From: CAYPHY01 sp964410625
GTDB taxonomy: Bacteria > Chloroflexota > Anaerolineae > Promineifilales > Promineifilaceae
Assembly: GCA_964410625.1 (NCBI GenBank)
Contig: CAYPHY010000003.1
Span: 186,001-250,000 of the forward strand
DNA: 64,000 nt
Reading direction: 5' to 3'
Shown here: positions 16,602 to 25,623 of the stretch, piece after piece
How the letters are laid out: every line of letters begins with the position of its first letter
How positions within the stretch are numbered: position 1 is the first letter of the stretch
Program-made: the position numbers and the translations under genes
The notes under the pieces: model-generated
Database searches by the model: none
What the model was told of the DNA's origin: nothing
What the model saw: only the letters and a program-made list of their open reading frames with translations

Positions 16602-18293
16602 TTATCCTGCTCCTTGAGTGCTTGCCCGGCGTAGTCGCTGTTGCAGCGTTTGGAGCAGTGAGCGGATTTCTTGGATAGGGAGCAGCCACGCGGCCGCTCC
16701 ATAAACAAGCACACCCGCCAGTCCGCCCCCGCAGACCAATAGCAGACGGCCGATGACCGTGCCACTTTGGGGCAACACGGCTTCCAGTCCATAGACCGTC
16801 CCATAAGCAGCCAACCCGCTGGCAACGGCCGCTACCAGCGACTTCAATGCACTGCCGACCACGCCATATCCGGCCAGCCCACCCAGCTGCCGCCGCAGCA
16901 GCCAGACCATCACCAGTGCATGGACCACATGCTTCACCGCGTCGGCGACCATCAGGCTGAGCAACCCCAACGTCTGCAACAACAGCAACGCTGTCGCCGA
17001 ATAGACCAGAATGCTGAAAAAACCGACCAACGCCGGTCGCCAGGTATCCTTGCGAGCGTAGGAGGCAAAGACCAGCATCTGGTCAACGGCCGCGAAGGGC
17101 ATCCCGAAAAGATAGATACGCAAGACGGTGGCGGTGCGTTCGGTGTCTTCGGCCGTAAACTGCCCATATTGAAAGATCAGCATCATGATCGGCACTGCCA
17201 GCGCAAATAGGCCGGTGGTCGCCGGCAGGATCAGCGACAGCACCATCCGCAGCCCCTCAGCTAATGTTTGTTTGAAGCCCTCCAAATGCTCCAACGCCTG
17301 TCGCGAAAGGGTGGGCAGCGTGGCAATGGAAAGCGCCGTCACCACCAGGCCGATGGGAAACTGGTAGAGCGTGGTCGCATAGTTCATATAATTGAGGCTG
17401 CGGTCGCCGGTACGGATTGCCAGATTGTAGCTCAGCATAATCGCCAACTGGTTGACCACCAACCCGGCGAGGATAGGTGCATACAGCTTCAGAATGCGGC
17501 GAATAGCGGGATGTCGCCAATCTAATCGCCAACGAAAACGGGCGTCACGCAAGGCTGGTAGTTGCAGCAGGACTTGCAATAACGACCCCAGGAGCAGGCC
17601 CCAGACCAGGGCATCAATTTCCCCCGGCCAAAGCAAAGCAACAACGACAATCGTGCCGTTAAAGGCCGCACCGATGAAGGCAGGCAGCGTAAAACGGCGC
17701 AGGGCGTACAGCACGCCGGTTAAAATGCTGGCGACGCCGAGGAAAAAGACGGCCGGTGTGGTCAGGCGCATCAGGTGGATGCTGGCCGCCGATAGTGCCT
17801 CATCTTGAAAATTCAGTGTGCCAACGAGCCAGGCCACTTGCGGCGTAAATAGCTCCACCAGCCCGATAACCAGCAGCAAGACGACAACGGCCGTGCTAAG
17901 CACCATGCTCAACACATCCCATAGCTCCTCCCGCTTTTCTTTTGTCGCATAGTCACTAAAGACGGGGACGAGCGAGGAGTTGACCATGCCGCCAATGATT
18001 AAATCGAAGAGGCTGGTGGGGACATAAGCGGCCGCCTGGAACGCGGCCAGCAGCGGAGAGGTGCCAAAGAGTTGCGCCTTCACCATTTCGCGGGCCAGAC
18101 CAAGGACGCGGCTGGCGATATTGCCGATGGAGAGGATAGCCGCCGCGCGGACGATCCCTGTACTGGTTTCCGGGTCGCGGCCGTCGCTAACCGGATCTGT
18201 ATCACCAGTGGCGGCCGTAGATGGGGGAGTGATGCCGGTTACGGGGATGGGAGAAAGCTCAGTTGTTGTTTCCGACCCGGTGGAATCGAGCAT
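16602..18293 (-). CDS. murJ: Lipid II flippase MurJ (MviN family)
   Basis: A 563-residue polytopic protein with about 14 hydrophobic helices, which moves lipid II across the membrane. Family landmarks are ASRVLGLAREMVKAQLFG near the start (the conserved G-x-x-R-x-x-L arginine region), AAYVPTSLFDLIIGGMVNSSLVPVF, and the LKLYAPILAGLVVNQLAI segment. It has an extra hydrophilic N-terminal tail of about 45 residues rich in Thr, Pro and Gly before the first helix. It stands apart from the dcw operon but completes the lipid II pathway encoded there. Confidence 0.92.
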   Translation of the reverse strand: MLDSTGSETTTELSPIPVTGITPPSTAATGDTDPVSDGRDPETSTGIVRAAAILSIGNIASRVLGLAREMVKAQLFGTSPLLAAFQAAAYVPTSLFDLIIGGMVNSSLVPVFSDYATKEKREELWDVLSMVLSTAVVVLLLVIGLVELFTPQVAWLVGTLNFQDEALSAASIHLMRLTTPAVFFLGVASILTGVLYALRRFTLPAFIGAAFNGTIVVVALLWPGEIDALVWGLLLGSLLQVLLQLPALRDARFRWRLDWRHPAIRRILKLYAPILAGLVVNQLAIMLSYNLAIRTGDRSLNYMNYATTLYQFPIGLVVTALSIATLPTLSRQALEHLEGFKQTLAEGLRMVLSLILPATTGLFALAVPIMMLIFQYGQFTAEDTERTATVLRIYLFGMPFAAVDQMLVFASYARKDTWRPALVGFFSILVYSATALLLLQTLGLLSLMVADAVKHVVHALVMVWLLRRQLGGLAGYGVVGSALKSLVAAVASGLAAYGTVYGLEAVLPQSGTVIGRLLLVCGGGLAGVLVYGAAAWLLPIQEIRSLLQTLQQRLRRASTQGAG

Positions 18294-18405
18294 AGGGTGT
18301 GTCCTTACGGCCGCATTCTAACTCTTCCTGCCCCTGGTCGCAACAACGCCTCCCCCGCGCTCAGGCATTGTTTACCCATTGTTTATCCAACGCCGTTATT
18401 CGTAC

Positions 18406-18499
18406 AGCGATTTTCCTAAATCGCTACCGTAGCACGGGCAAACAACCCGACCTACCCCTTTTCAATTGGCGCGGTTGTCTATGCGATTTGCCAAATCGC
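18406..18499. repeat. Two related AGCGATTT palindromes upstream of the M16 peptidase
   Basis: AGCGATTT-TCCT-AAATCGCT (18406-18425) and GCGATTTG-C-CAAATCGC (18483-18499) are two perfect 8-bp-arm hairpins sharing the same core. They lie in the divergent region between murJ and the peptidase. They could be operator sites or a REP-like element; nothing in the sequence decides between these. Confidence 0.5.
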
Positions 18500-18557
18500 G
18501 CTACAATCAAGGGAAGAAACTGAATCAGCCGGATAAACCGAACAATCTATAAAATCT

Positions 18558-19835
18558 ATGTCATCACAAGTCACAAAAACAACATTAGACAACGGCCTGA
18601 CGGTCGTGCTAAAAGAGATGCACCATGCGCCTGTCACCACTTTCATGGTCTGGTATCGGGTTGGCAGCCGCAACGAACGGCCGGGGATCACCGGCATTTC
18701 CCACTGGGTCGAGCATATGATGTTCAAGGGGACACCCCGCTTCCCCGGTGAGCAGCTCGACCGGATGATCTCCCGCGAGGGCGGCTCCTGGAATGCCTTC
18801 ACCTGGTTGGACTTCACCGCCTACTATGAGACCATGCCTTCCAATCGTATAGATATTGCCTTACAGCTAGAGGCTGATCGGATGGTCAATACCAACATGG
18901 AGGATGAAGAGGTCGAATCAGAGCGCACGGTCATCCTCTCTGAACGGGCGATGTATGAGAACGACCCGCGCTTCTTGCTGAACGAGGAGCTATCGGCCGC
19001 TGCCTTTCGCGTCCATCCTTACCACCACGAGGTCATTGGCGACATGATTGATCTGCAAACGATGACTCGTGACGATCTTTTTAATCACTATCGTCGCCAC
19101 TATGCGCCCAATAATGGGATTGCGGTTGTCGTCGGCGATTTTGAAACGGCCGCCATGCTCGGCCGTATCAAGGAACTGTTTGGCTCCATTCCCGCCGCCG
19201 AGCCGGTGGCCCCAGTCCGGCGTGAGGAACCGCCGCAACATGGGGAACGGCGGGTGACGGTCAATGGCCCCGGCGACACCAGCTATATCACCTATGCTTA
19301 TCGCGCTCCCAACGCCACCCATCCTGACTACTACCCCTTCGTTTTGCTCAACGCCGCCTTTGCCGGAGGGAGCAGCCTGGGGATGTTTGCCGGGGGCGGC
19401 TCAAACCGCAGTTCGCGCCTCTATAAGGCATTGGTCAGTACGGAGCTGGCGGCCGGTGTCTCCGGCAGTCTTGGCCCGACCATTGATCCTTATCTCTATA
19501 CCGTCCATGCCGTTGTCCGCGCCGGGCGCTCGCTGGCCGAGGTCGAGGCTGCCCTGGACGCGGCCATAAACAGCCTGGCGACAGAGCCGATTACCGAGGC
19601 GGAGCTAAACAAGGCGCTCAAGCGGGCGAAGGCGCAATTTGCCTTTGCTGGGGAGAGCATTTCCGGGCAGGCGCAAATCATCGGCGCGGCCGAAGCGACC
19701 ACCGGCGACTACCGTTGGTATGAAACCGTCTTAGACAAGCTGGCTGAAGTGTCGCTCGACGACATTGAGCGCATCCGCCAGACTTACCTGCACAAGAAAA
19801 ACCGCACCGTAGGCATCTACGAGCCGGATGTATAA
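18558..19835 (+). CDS. M16 family zinc metallopeptidase (catalytic member)
   Basis: A 425-residue pitrilysin/processing-peptidase-like protein. The inverted zinc motif HxxEH is intact as HWVEH in GISHWVEHMMFKGTPRF (about residues 50-55), and the third ligand Glu lies about 75 residues on (EVESERTVILSERAM). The second half has the R/Y-type segment with GGGSNRSSRLYKALVS. No signal peptide is seen, so it is probably cytoplasmic. A second M16 homologue lacking the zinc motif lies 2 kb downstream (21953), which matches the two-subunit arrangement common in bacteria. No clear ribosome-binding site precedes the ATG. Confidence 0.9.
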   Translation: MSSQVTKTTLDNGLTVVLKEMHHAPVTTFMVWYRVGSRNERPGITGISHWVEHMMFKGTPRFPGEQLDRMISREGGSWNAFTWLDFTAYYETMPSNRIDIALQLEADRMVNTNMEDEEVESERTVILSERAMYENDPRFLLNEELSAAAFRVHPYHHEVIGDMIDLQTMTRDDLFNHYRRHYAPNNGIAVVVGDFETAAMLGRIKELFGSIPAAEPVAPVRREEPPQHGERRVTVNGPGDTSYITYAYRAPNATHPDYYPFVLLNAAFAGGSSLGMFAGGGSNRSSRLYKALVSTELAAGVSGSLGPTIDPYLYTVHAVVRAGRSLAEVEAALDAAINSLATEPITEAELNKALKRAKAQFAFAGESISGQAQIIGAAEATTGDYRWYETVLDKLAEVSLDDIERIRQTYLHKKNRTVGIYEPDV

Positions 19836-19865
19836 GCACAGCGCCCTGTGTTAAAATGGGTATCC

Positions 19866-21707
19866 ATGAGTGGACAGGCAGACCTGATTAGCGATCTGCA
19901 GACGCTCGGCTCTATCTCCGAGACGCTCAACCAGGCGGTTGATGTCCAGGGCGCATTAACCACTTCGTTGGCGAAGCTGGTAGCGTTGATGGGACTGGAG
20001 ACGGGCTGGATATTTCTGCGCGATGAGACGGCCGTAGACCGGTGGGATGGCCGTGGTTTTCGCCTGGCTGCCCATTACAACCTGCCCCCCGCCCTGGTCG
20101 TTACCAGTCCCCGCGCATGGGATAAGAACTGTGATTGCCAGGGGCTTTGCCTGAATGGGAAGTTGACGGAAGCTTATAATGAAGTGCGTTGCAGCCGTCT
20201 GGCCGAGGTTAACGGGGAGCGCTATGGGCTGAACGTCCATGCCTCCGTGCCCCTTCGTTCGGGCGAGGAGATATTGGGCATATTAAACGTCGCTGCTCCG
20301 GACTGGTCTTCCTTTACACCGCGCTCTTTAAGCCTGCTGACCAACGTCGGCAATCAGATGGGGGTGGCTCTGGAGCGGGCGCGACTGTATGACCTGCTAC
20401 AGGAGCAGCGCATCCACGAACAGGCCGCCCTGCTCGATTTGTCGAACCAGTTGCTCAGTCGTCGCAACCTGAACGATTTGATGGACTATATCGTCAATGA
20501 GGTGCGTACCCTGTTGCGGGCGGACGCCTGCTCCTTAATGATGCCGGACGAAGAATTGCACTATCTTCGTTTTCGCGCAGCGTCTGGCTGGCGGATTGAC
20601 CCTGTGGAGCATGGTTATCAAGTGCCGCTGGACGATAGTTCCGCTTCCGGCCGCGTGACCTACACGCAGCAACTGTTGGTGATTGATGATTTGGAAACCT
20701 ACTATGCGACGGCCGATTCCAACTCCGGTGATGAGCTTCGCCGTTGGTTGTTGCAAGAAGGTTTTCGCTCGGCCGCCATCGTCCCGTTGGTCGTGGATGG
20801 GCTTTCCATTGGCACACTGGCGATTGACAGCCGCGAACCGCGCCGCTTCACCGAGACAGAACTGCGCCTGCTGCGCCTGATGGCTAATCAGGCAGCCATT
20901 GCCATTGAACAGGCGCGGCTGCACCAGGAAGAAATCCGGCGGCAGCGGATTGAAGAGGAGCTGGCCGTCGGCCGACAAATCCAACTGAGCATGTTGCCCG
21001 ATACCTGCCCGATGCTCGAGGGTTGGGATTTCGCTTCTGATTATCAGGCCGCCAGTCAGGTTGGCGGGGATTTTTATGACTTCTTTCCCTTGCCCGGTGA
21101 TCCGGGACGCTGGGGCATCGCCATTGCCGATGTTTCCGATAAGGGTGTTCCCGCCGCCCTCTTTATGGCCCTCAGCCGGACGACCATTCGCAATGTCGCC
21201 CTGCGCGGCCGATCCCCTGCCGAGGTACTGACGTGGGCCAACCGCTTCATCCAGGAAGACAGCCAGGCCGATATGTTTCTGACCGCCTTTTACGCCGAGC
21301 TAGATAGTCGCCATGAAAGCCTGGTTTATGCCAATGCCGGGCATAATCCGCCCCTTTTTTGGCAGGCGTCAACCGGCCGTTTTTCCGAGCTTTCGGCGCG
21401 GGGCATGGCGCTTGGCGTGTTGGAAGATATACAGATTGAGGAGCGCGTCACCATCTTTGAGCCGGAAGACGTCTTGATCATGTATACGGACGGGATAACG
21501 GAAGCGACGAATGCCAACATGGAAGAATTTGGCACACAACGGCTGCGGGCGGCCGCGGCCGAGCTGTTGCAGGCGGACCCGGCCGCCACTTCAAATGAGA
21601 TTGTGACCGCGATTAAGATGGCCGTAAACGCTTTCACCGGCAGCTTGTTGCCCCAAGATGATATGACGCTCTTTGTAATTAAACATACGCGCGAAATTGA
21701 TGAGTGA
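19866..21707 (+). CDS. GAF-GAF-PP2C (SpoIIE/RsbU-type) serine phosphatase
   Basis: Domain order: GAF 1 (about residues 20-170), a linking helix, GAF 2 (about 195-355), then a PP2C-like phosphatase (about 370-610). Phosphatase motifs are QIQLSMLP, ASQVGGDFYDFF (metal Asp), IAIADVSDKGVPAALFMA (metal Asp), YANAGHNPPLFW and YTDGITEAT (metal Asp). Such enzymes dephosphorylate anti-anti-sigma factors or similar targets in response to a GAF signal. GAF 1 has a Cys cluster, CDCQGLC, with a further Cys 15 residues on, which could bind metal or an Fe-S cluster. The frame opens at 19848 with GTG; I prefer the ATG at 19866. No partner STAS or kinase gene is nearby. Confidence 0.88.
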   Translation: MSGQADLISDLQTLGSISETLNQAVDVQGALTTSLAKLVALMGLETGWIFLRDETAVDRWDGRGFRLAAHYNLPPALVVTSPRAWDKNCDCQGLCLNGKLTEAYNEVRCSRLAEVNGERYGLNVHASVPLRSGEEILGILNVAAPDWSSFTPRSLSLLTNVGNQMGVALERARLYDLLQEQRIHEQAALLDLSNQLLSRRNLNDLMDYIVNEVRTLLRADACSLMMPDEELHYLRFRAASGWRIDPVEHGYQVPLDDSSASGRVTYTQQLLVIDDLETYYATADSNSGDELRRWLLQEGFRSAAIVPLVVDGLSIGTLAIDSREPRRFTETELRLLRLMANQAAIAIEQARLHQEEIRRQRIEEELAVGRQIQLSMLPDTCPMLEGWDFASDYQAASQVGGDFYDFFPLPGDPGRWGIAIADVSDKGVPAALFMALSRTTIRNVALRGRSPAEVLTWANRFIQEDSQADMFLTAFYAELDSRHESLVYANAGHNPPLFWQASTGRFSELSARGMALGVLEDIQIEERVTIFEPEDVLIMYTDGITEATNANMEEFGTQRLRAAAAELLQADPAATSNEIVTAIKMAVNAFTGSLLPQDDMTLFVIKHTREIDE

Positions 21708-21716
21708 GCGGACTTT

Positions 21717-21808
21717 GGTATAGTGGTGTATTTGTGTATGGGTATGTTCGTTAGTTTAACATTATGCTCGAACTTCTCTCAACAACAGTACACCAATAGA
21801 CCAATAAC
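21717..21808. repeat. ACACCAATA-family repeat, inverted layout
   Basis: GGTATAGTGGTGTATTTGTG on the left faces GTACACCAATAGACCAATAA on the right, around a short unique centre. It follows the phosphatase stop directly. Confidence 0.75.
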
Positions 21809-21817
21809 TAATATGGT

Positions 21818-21920
21818 TAGGACTTACGCAGTTCATCATTTTTCCGACACGAATGACACGAATTTCACGAAGATACCAGGTAAAGTTCGTGTTATTCGTG
21901 TCAAAAATGCGTAAGTCCTA
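21818..21920. mobile_element. 103-bp MITE-like element, ends TAGGACTTACGCA (copy 1)
   Basis: Perfect 13-bp terminal inverted repeats TAGGACTTACGCA / TGCGTAAGTCCTA enclose ACGAATGACACGAATTTCAC-type tandem units and their complement. The reverse complement of 45822-45924 matches it over the full 103 bp with 9 mismatches by my alignment. No coding capacity. A TA target is possible because both ends begin and finish in TA. Confidence 0.8.
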
Positions 21921-21952
21921 ATAGTAATAGGTATGAAAACAAGGAAAAATAT

Positions 21953-23218
21953 ATGTCTAAGAATGCCTATCCAGGGCCAGAAACAATTCATCGTCACGTA
22001 ATGTCCAATGGGATCGTCGTGCTGGTCTATGAAAACTTTGCCAGCGAATCCGTGGTGGTTGATGGTGTCTTGCGTGCCGGGGCTTTGGCGGAACCGGCGG
22101 AAAAAGCGGGGCTGGCCGACTTCACCGCCGACCTTCTGATGCGTGGCACGCAGAGCCGCACCTTTGAAGAGATTTACGAGGCATTGGAGTCGGTGGGGGC
22201 CAGTTTATCGTTTGGCAGCGGCCGCCACACCACCAGCTTCTCCGGCCGCAGCCTGGTCGAAGACGTAGACCTGATTTTGGATTTGCTCAGCCAATCGCTG
22301 CGCCAGCCCACTTTTCCCCAGGCGCAAGTTGAGTTGGTGCGCGGGCAAACGATGACCGGCTTGCAGATGCGGGCCAACGACACCCGGCGCATGGCGCGGC
22401 TGAAGTTCTTCGAGTTGCTCTATAATGGTCATCCCTATGCTCGTTCAACAGCCGGTTATTTGGATACCGTTCCATCAATCACCCGCGATGACCTCGTTGC
22501 CTTCCACCATGATTATTATGGCCCGCAGGGGATGATCATCGCTGTCGTGGGGGCGATCAAGAATGAGGATGCTTTGGCCAAGATCGAAGGCATCTTGGGT
22601 GATTGGCGGCCCGAACAGCAAAAAGCAATGCCCGCCGTGCCGGACGCGCCACGGCCGCCGGAGACGATCCGCCAACACGTCGCCATGCCAGAAAAGAGCC
22701 AATCAGACCTGATCCTCGGCCTGCCAGGCCCGCGCCGCGCCGCGCCAGACTATCTGGACGCCAGCCTGATGAACACCATCCTCGGCATCTTCGGCATGAT
22801 GGGGCGCATCGGCAAATCGGTGCGCGAGGAACAAGGCCTGGCCTACTATGCCTATAGCCAGCTAAGCGGCAGTGAGGGGCCGACCCCCTGGGTTGCCAGC
22901 GCTGGGGTCGCCCCGGACAAGGTGGACCAGGCGATCAACTCGATACTGGATGAGATTCGCCGCATTCAGAATGAACCCGTATCGGCCGAAGAACTGGCCG
23001 ACAGCCAGGCCTATCGCACCGGCTCTATGCCTGTTAGCCTGGAAACCAACGCCGGAATCGCCGATATTATCACCGACATGGAGTTCTTTGGTCTGGGGCT
23101 GGACTATTTACATCGCTACCCCGATATGATTCGCGCCATCACGCCGGAGCGTATCCAGGCCGCTGCCCAAAAGTACCTCAGCACCGACGAGATCGCCATC
23201 GCCGTTGCCGGACCCTGA
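21953..23218 (+). CDS. M16 family peptidase homologue without zinc site (partner subunit)
   Basis: A 421-residue M16 protein with the expected two-domain fold: LADFTADLLMRGTQSRTFEEI in the first half and GRIGKSVREEQGLAYYAYSQL (the substrate-binding R/Y motif) in the second. Where HxxEH should be, the sequence reads GLADFTADLLMRG, so it cannot bind zinc. In bacterial M16B heterodimers one subunit carries the zinc site and the other the R/Y pair; the gene at 18558 is the natural partner. An AAGGAAAAATAT stretch precedes the ATG. A 103-bp MITE-like element lies just upstream. Confidence 0.88.
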   Translation: MSKNAYPGPETIHRHVMSNGIVVLVYENFASESVVVDGVLRAGALAEPAEKAGLADFTADLLMRGTQSRTFEEIYEALESVGASLSFGSGRHTTSFSGRSLVEDVDLILDLLSQSLRQPTFPQAQVELVRGQTMTGLQMRANDTRRMARLKFFELLYNGHPYARSTAGYLDTVPSITRDDLVAFHHDYYGPQGMIIAVVGAIKNEDALAKIEGILGDWRPEQQKAMPAVPDAPRPPETIRQHVAMPEKSQSDLILGLPGPRRAAPDYLDASLMNTILGIFGMMGRIGKSVREEQGLAYYAYSQLSGSEGPTPWVASAGVAPDKVDQAINSILDEIRRIQNEPVSAEELADSQAYRTGSMPVSLETNAGIADIITDMEFFGLGLDYLHRYPDMIRAITPERIQAAAQKYLSTDEIAIAVAGP

Positions 23219-23219
23219 A

Positions 23220-23300
23220 TTGGTGGGGAGTGAGGAGTGAAGAGTGGAGAGTAATACAAAGCCTTTTCACTCCCCACTCCCCGCTCCCCACTCCCCACTC
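23220..23300. repeat. GGGGAGTGAGGAGTG-family repeat, inverted layout
   Basis: GGTGGGGAGTGAGGAGTGAA (left) and CACTCCCCACTCCCCGCTCC (right) flank a short centre. The right arm touches the acpS start codon, so acpS has a C-rich leader and no Shine-Dalgarno. Confidence 0.87.
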
Positions 23301-23675
23301 ATGACTCCTTTAGCTGTTGGCGTAGACATGATCGAAGTAGCCCGCATTGAGCAGGGGCTGGCCCGTTTCGGCCGTCGCTTCGCCGATCGCTTTTTCACCG
23401 CGCAAGAACAAGCCTACTGCGCGGGACGGGCGGAACGGCTGGCTGGCCGCTTTGCCGTCAAAGAGGCGGTGGCAAAGGCGTTGGGGACGGGGATTGGCGA
23501 TATGCGTTGGGTAGATATTGAAGTGGTATGCGACGGCCGCGGCCGCCCCGAATTGGTCTTGCACAACGAAGCGCATGCCTTGGCCGAAAAACAAGGCTTA
23601 AACCACTGGTCAATCAGCCTGTCCCACACTGATACCCACGCCATTGGCTTTGCCGTCGCCCTGCGGGTAGGATAG
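23301..23675 (+). CDS. acpS: Holo-[acyl-carrier-protein] synthase AcpS
   Basis: AcpS transfers 4'-phosphopantetheine from CoA to the Ser of apo-ACP. The 124-residue protein has GVDMIEVARIEQGLARFGRRF (metal Asp of GxDxxxxxRI), FTAQEQAYC, GRFAVKEAVAKALGTG (the conserved WxxKEAxxKAxG-like helix) and ISLSHTDTHAIGFAV. The frame is open 19 codons upstream, but this is CACTCCCC repeat; the ATG at 23301 begins at the conserved core. Its substrate acpP is at 44916-45155. No ribosome-binding site is visible in the C-rich repeat upstream. Confidence 0.94.
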   Translation: MTPLAVGVDMIEVARIEQGLARFGRRFADRFFTAQEQAYCAGRAERLAGRFAVKEAVAKALGTGIGDMRWVDIEVVCDGRGRPELVLHNEAHALAEKQGLNHWSISLSHTDTHAIGFAVALRVG

Positions 23676-23677
23676 AT

Positions 23678-23780
23678 ATAGGGGTGTATTAGTGTATGAG
23701 TATATTGGTATAATGGTATATAGGTGATTGGATAAGTACGCCAATACACCAATACACAAATAAACCAATATACAACAAAC
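23678..23780. repeat. ACACCAATA-family repeat, inverted layout
   Basis: GGGGTGTATTAGTGTATGAG and related units occupy the left half; CGCCAATACACCAATACACA and related units the right. It spans the whole acpS-deacetylase gap. Confidence 0.85.
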
Positions 23781-23781
23781 A

Positions 23782-24636
23782 ATGAACGAACAACGCAAAC
23801 TATTAGCAGTCTTAGCCCACCCGGATGATGAATCCTTTGGCACGGGTGGCACGTTGGCGAAGTACGCCGATCAGGGAGTGGATGTCCACATCGCCATTGC
23901 TACGGACGGTGTGGCCGGTTCAGTAGCCGAGGGGTATGAACATACCTTGCAGGAGTTAGCGGCCGTGCGACTGAAAGAAGTGACAGCCGCCGTCAATATC
24001 CTCGGCGGCACGCTCCACATGCTCGGCTACCGCGACTCCGGTTATATCGGCGACCCGGCGAACGAACACCCCGACGCCTTTGTCCAGGCAAATCAAGAGG
24101 ATGCCGTCTGTCGCGTGGTCAAGCTGATCCGCGAGATTCGGCCGCAAGTCGTTATCACCCATGACGAGACGGGCGGCTATTTTCATCCCGACCACATTCA
24201 ATGTTGCAAGGTTACAACGGCCGCTTTCCACGCTGCCGGAGACGCCACAAACTACCCTGAAATCGGATTACCACCCTATCAGCCGGAGCGTCTTTACTAT
24301 ACCGCCATGTCCAATCGCAACGTGAAGCTCTGGACTACCCTGATGCGCCTGCGCGGGCAGGACCCCACCCACGCCGGTCGCAACAAAGACATAGACCTTA
24401 CGCGCCTCGGCTATTCACCAAAGCGTATCCACGCGCGGGTCAACTATCGTGACTACTGGGATGTGAAGAAGCAGGCCAGTGCCCAACACCCCAGCCAGGG
24501 TGGGGGCAGCAGTCGCGCTCGTCTCTTGCCGGAATGGCTGCAAAAGTGGGTATGGGCTGAGGAAACCTTTATCCGCGCCTATCCCCCGGCACCGAACGGC
24601 TATCGTGAAAACGATCTATTTAACGGAGCAAAATGA
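23782..24636 (+). CDS. PIG-L family zinc-dependent N-deacetylase
   Basis: A 284-residue LmbE/PIG-L protein. Zinc ligands are AHPDDE (about residues 12-17) and HPDH (about 135-138, in YFHPDHIQC). The Asp of AHPDDE is the general base in this family. Members deacetylate GlcNAc-linked substrates such as mycothiol, bacillithiol or phosphatidylinositol precursors; the size and the segment GYRDSGYIGDPANEHPDAF are like MshB/Mca, but the substrate cannot be fixed from sequence. The stop overlaps the next start by 4 bp (ATGA), so it is coupled to the alpha/beta hydrolase. Confidence 0.88.
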   Translation: MNEQRKLLAVLAHPDDESFGTGGTLAKYADQGVDVHIAIATDGVAGSVAEGYEHTLQELAAVRLKEVTAAVNILGGTLHMLGYRDSGYIGDPANEHPDAFVQANQEDAVCRVVKLIREIRPQVVITHDETGGYFHPDHIQCCKVTTAAFHAAGDATNYPEIGLPPYQPERLYYTAMSNRNVKLWTTLMRLRGQDPTHAGRNKDIDLTRLGYSPKRIHARVNYRDYWDVKKQASAQHPSQGGGSSRARLLPEWLQKWVWAEETFIRAYPPAPNGYRENDLFNGAK

Positions 24637-25601
24637 TGAGACTGTTCCGACGTACAATGCAAGTCTTAGCAGCACTGGCAGGAGTTGTCGCCGGTGTATT
24701 TGCCGTGTTGGTCGCTTTTACGGCGCGAAAAATGGTTGCTCCAGCACGACAACGGCTGTGGATGACCCCGGCCGATCTGGGATTGGCATATGAAAATGTG
24801 CAGTTTCCAGCACAGGACGGGGTGCGGCTCTCCGGCTGGTTTATTCCGGCGGCCGGTTCCTCGACCCAAACTCACCAAACCCATAACGGGGCGACAATCA
24901 TCCTTGTTCACGGTTGGGGTTGGAACCGCCTGGGGGATGCGGCACAGGATGTGGTAGCAAATATCACCAGCGCCTCACCTGTTGAATTTATGCGTTTGGC
25001 GCGTGTCTTACATGAGGAAGGCTTTCACGTGCTGACCTTTGACTTACGCAATCACGGTCAAAGCGCGGCTAAACGGCCGGTCACCTTCGGACAGCAAGAA
25101 GCCAACGATCTCCTCGGTGCGCTGGCCTATTTGCAAACCAGACCCGATGTGGACGCCGGGCGCATCGGGGTGATCGGTTTTTCAATGGGCGGCAATACCG
25201 TTCTCTATGCCCTGCCACAGACGGAGCAGATCAAAGCGGCCGTTGCCGTCGAACCCACCAGCGCTGCCCTTTACGCCCGTCGTTTTGCGCGTGATGTCTT
25301 TGGGACAATCGGTGGATTCTTGCTGTCTTTGACCGAACTGCTGTATCGCCTGGCCGGTGGAGTGCGCCTGACCAGCTACCAACCCACCTTTGCTGCCGCC
25401 GGGGCTGGAGAAACCCCTGTGCTTTATATCCAGAGCAAACATGACCGCTGGGGAAGCCCCGAAGAAGTCGCGCAGATGGCGGCCGTGACCCCCGCTGCCC
25501 AAGGCCCCCTCTTTGTTGACGGCTCCCATCACTATCAGGGCTTACAATACTTGCTCGACAATCCCAAGATTGCCGTCGCCTTCTTTGAAAAGCATCTGTG
25601 A
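24633..25601 (+). CDS. Membrane-anchored alpha/beta hydrolase
   Basis: A 322-residue protein with an N-terminal membrane helix (about residues 10-29, VLAALAGVVAGVFAVLVAF). The alpha/beta hydrolase core has ATIILVHGWGWNRLGDA (oxyanion HG), the nucleophile elbow IGFSMGGNT (Ser about 182), the acid in YIQSKHDRWGSPEE, and the His in DGSHHYQGLQY. The layout resembles the YqkD/bem46-like group of surface esterases. It is translationally coupled to the PIG-L deacetylase. Substrate unknown. Confidence 0.85.
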   Translation: MMRLFRRTMQVLAALAGVVAGVFAVLVAFTARKMVAPARQRLWMTPADLGLAYENVQFPAQDGVRLSGWFIPAAGSSTQTHQTHNGATIILVHGWGWNRLGDAAQDVVANITSASPVEFMRLARVLHEEGFHVLTFDLRNHGQSAAKRPVTFGQQEANDLLGALAYLQTRPDVDAGRIGVIGFSMGGNTVLYALPQTEQIKAAVAVEPTSAALYARRFARDVFGTIGGFLLSLTELLYRLAGGVRLTSYQPTFAAAGAGETPVLYIQSKHDRWGSPEEVAQMAAVTPAAQGPLFVDGSHHYQGLQYLLDNPKIAVAFFEKHL

Positions 25602-25623
25602 GTGAAGGCAAAGTTCACTCTAT

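Noticed and set aside
21840..21905. Possible CRISPR-like array of ACGAAT units
   Set aside because: Units are 9 bp without spacers and lie within inverted ends; no cas genes are present.
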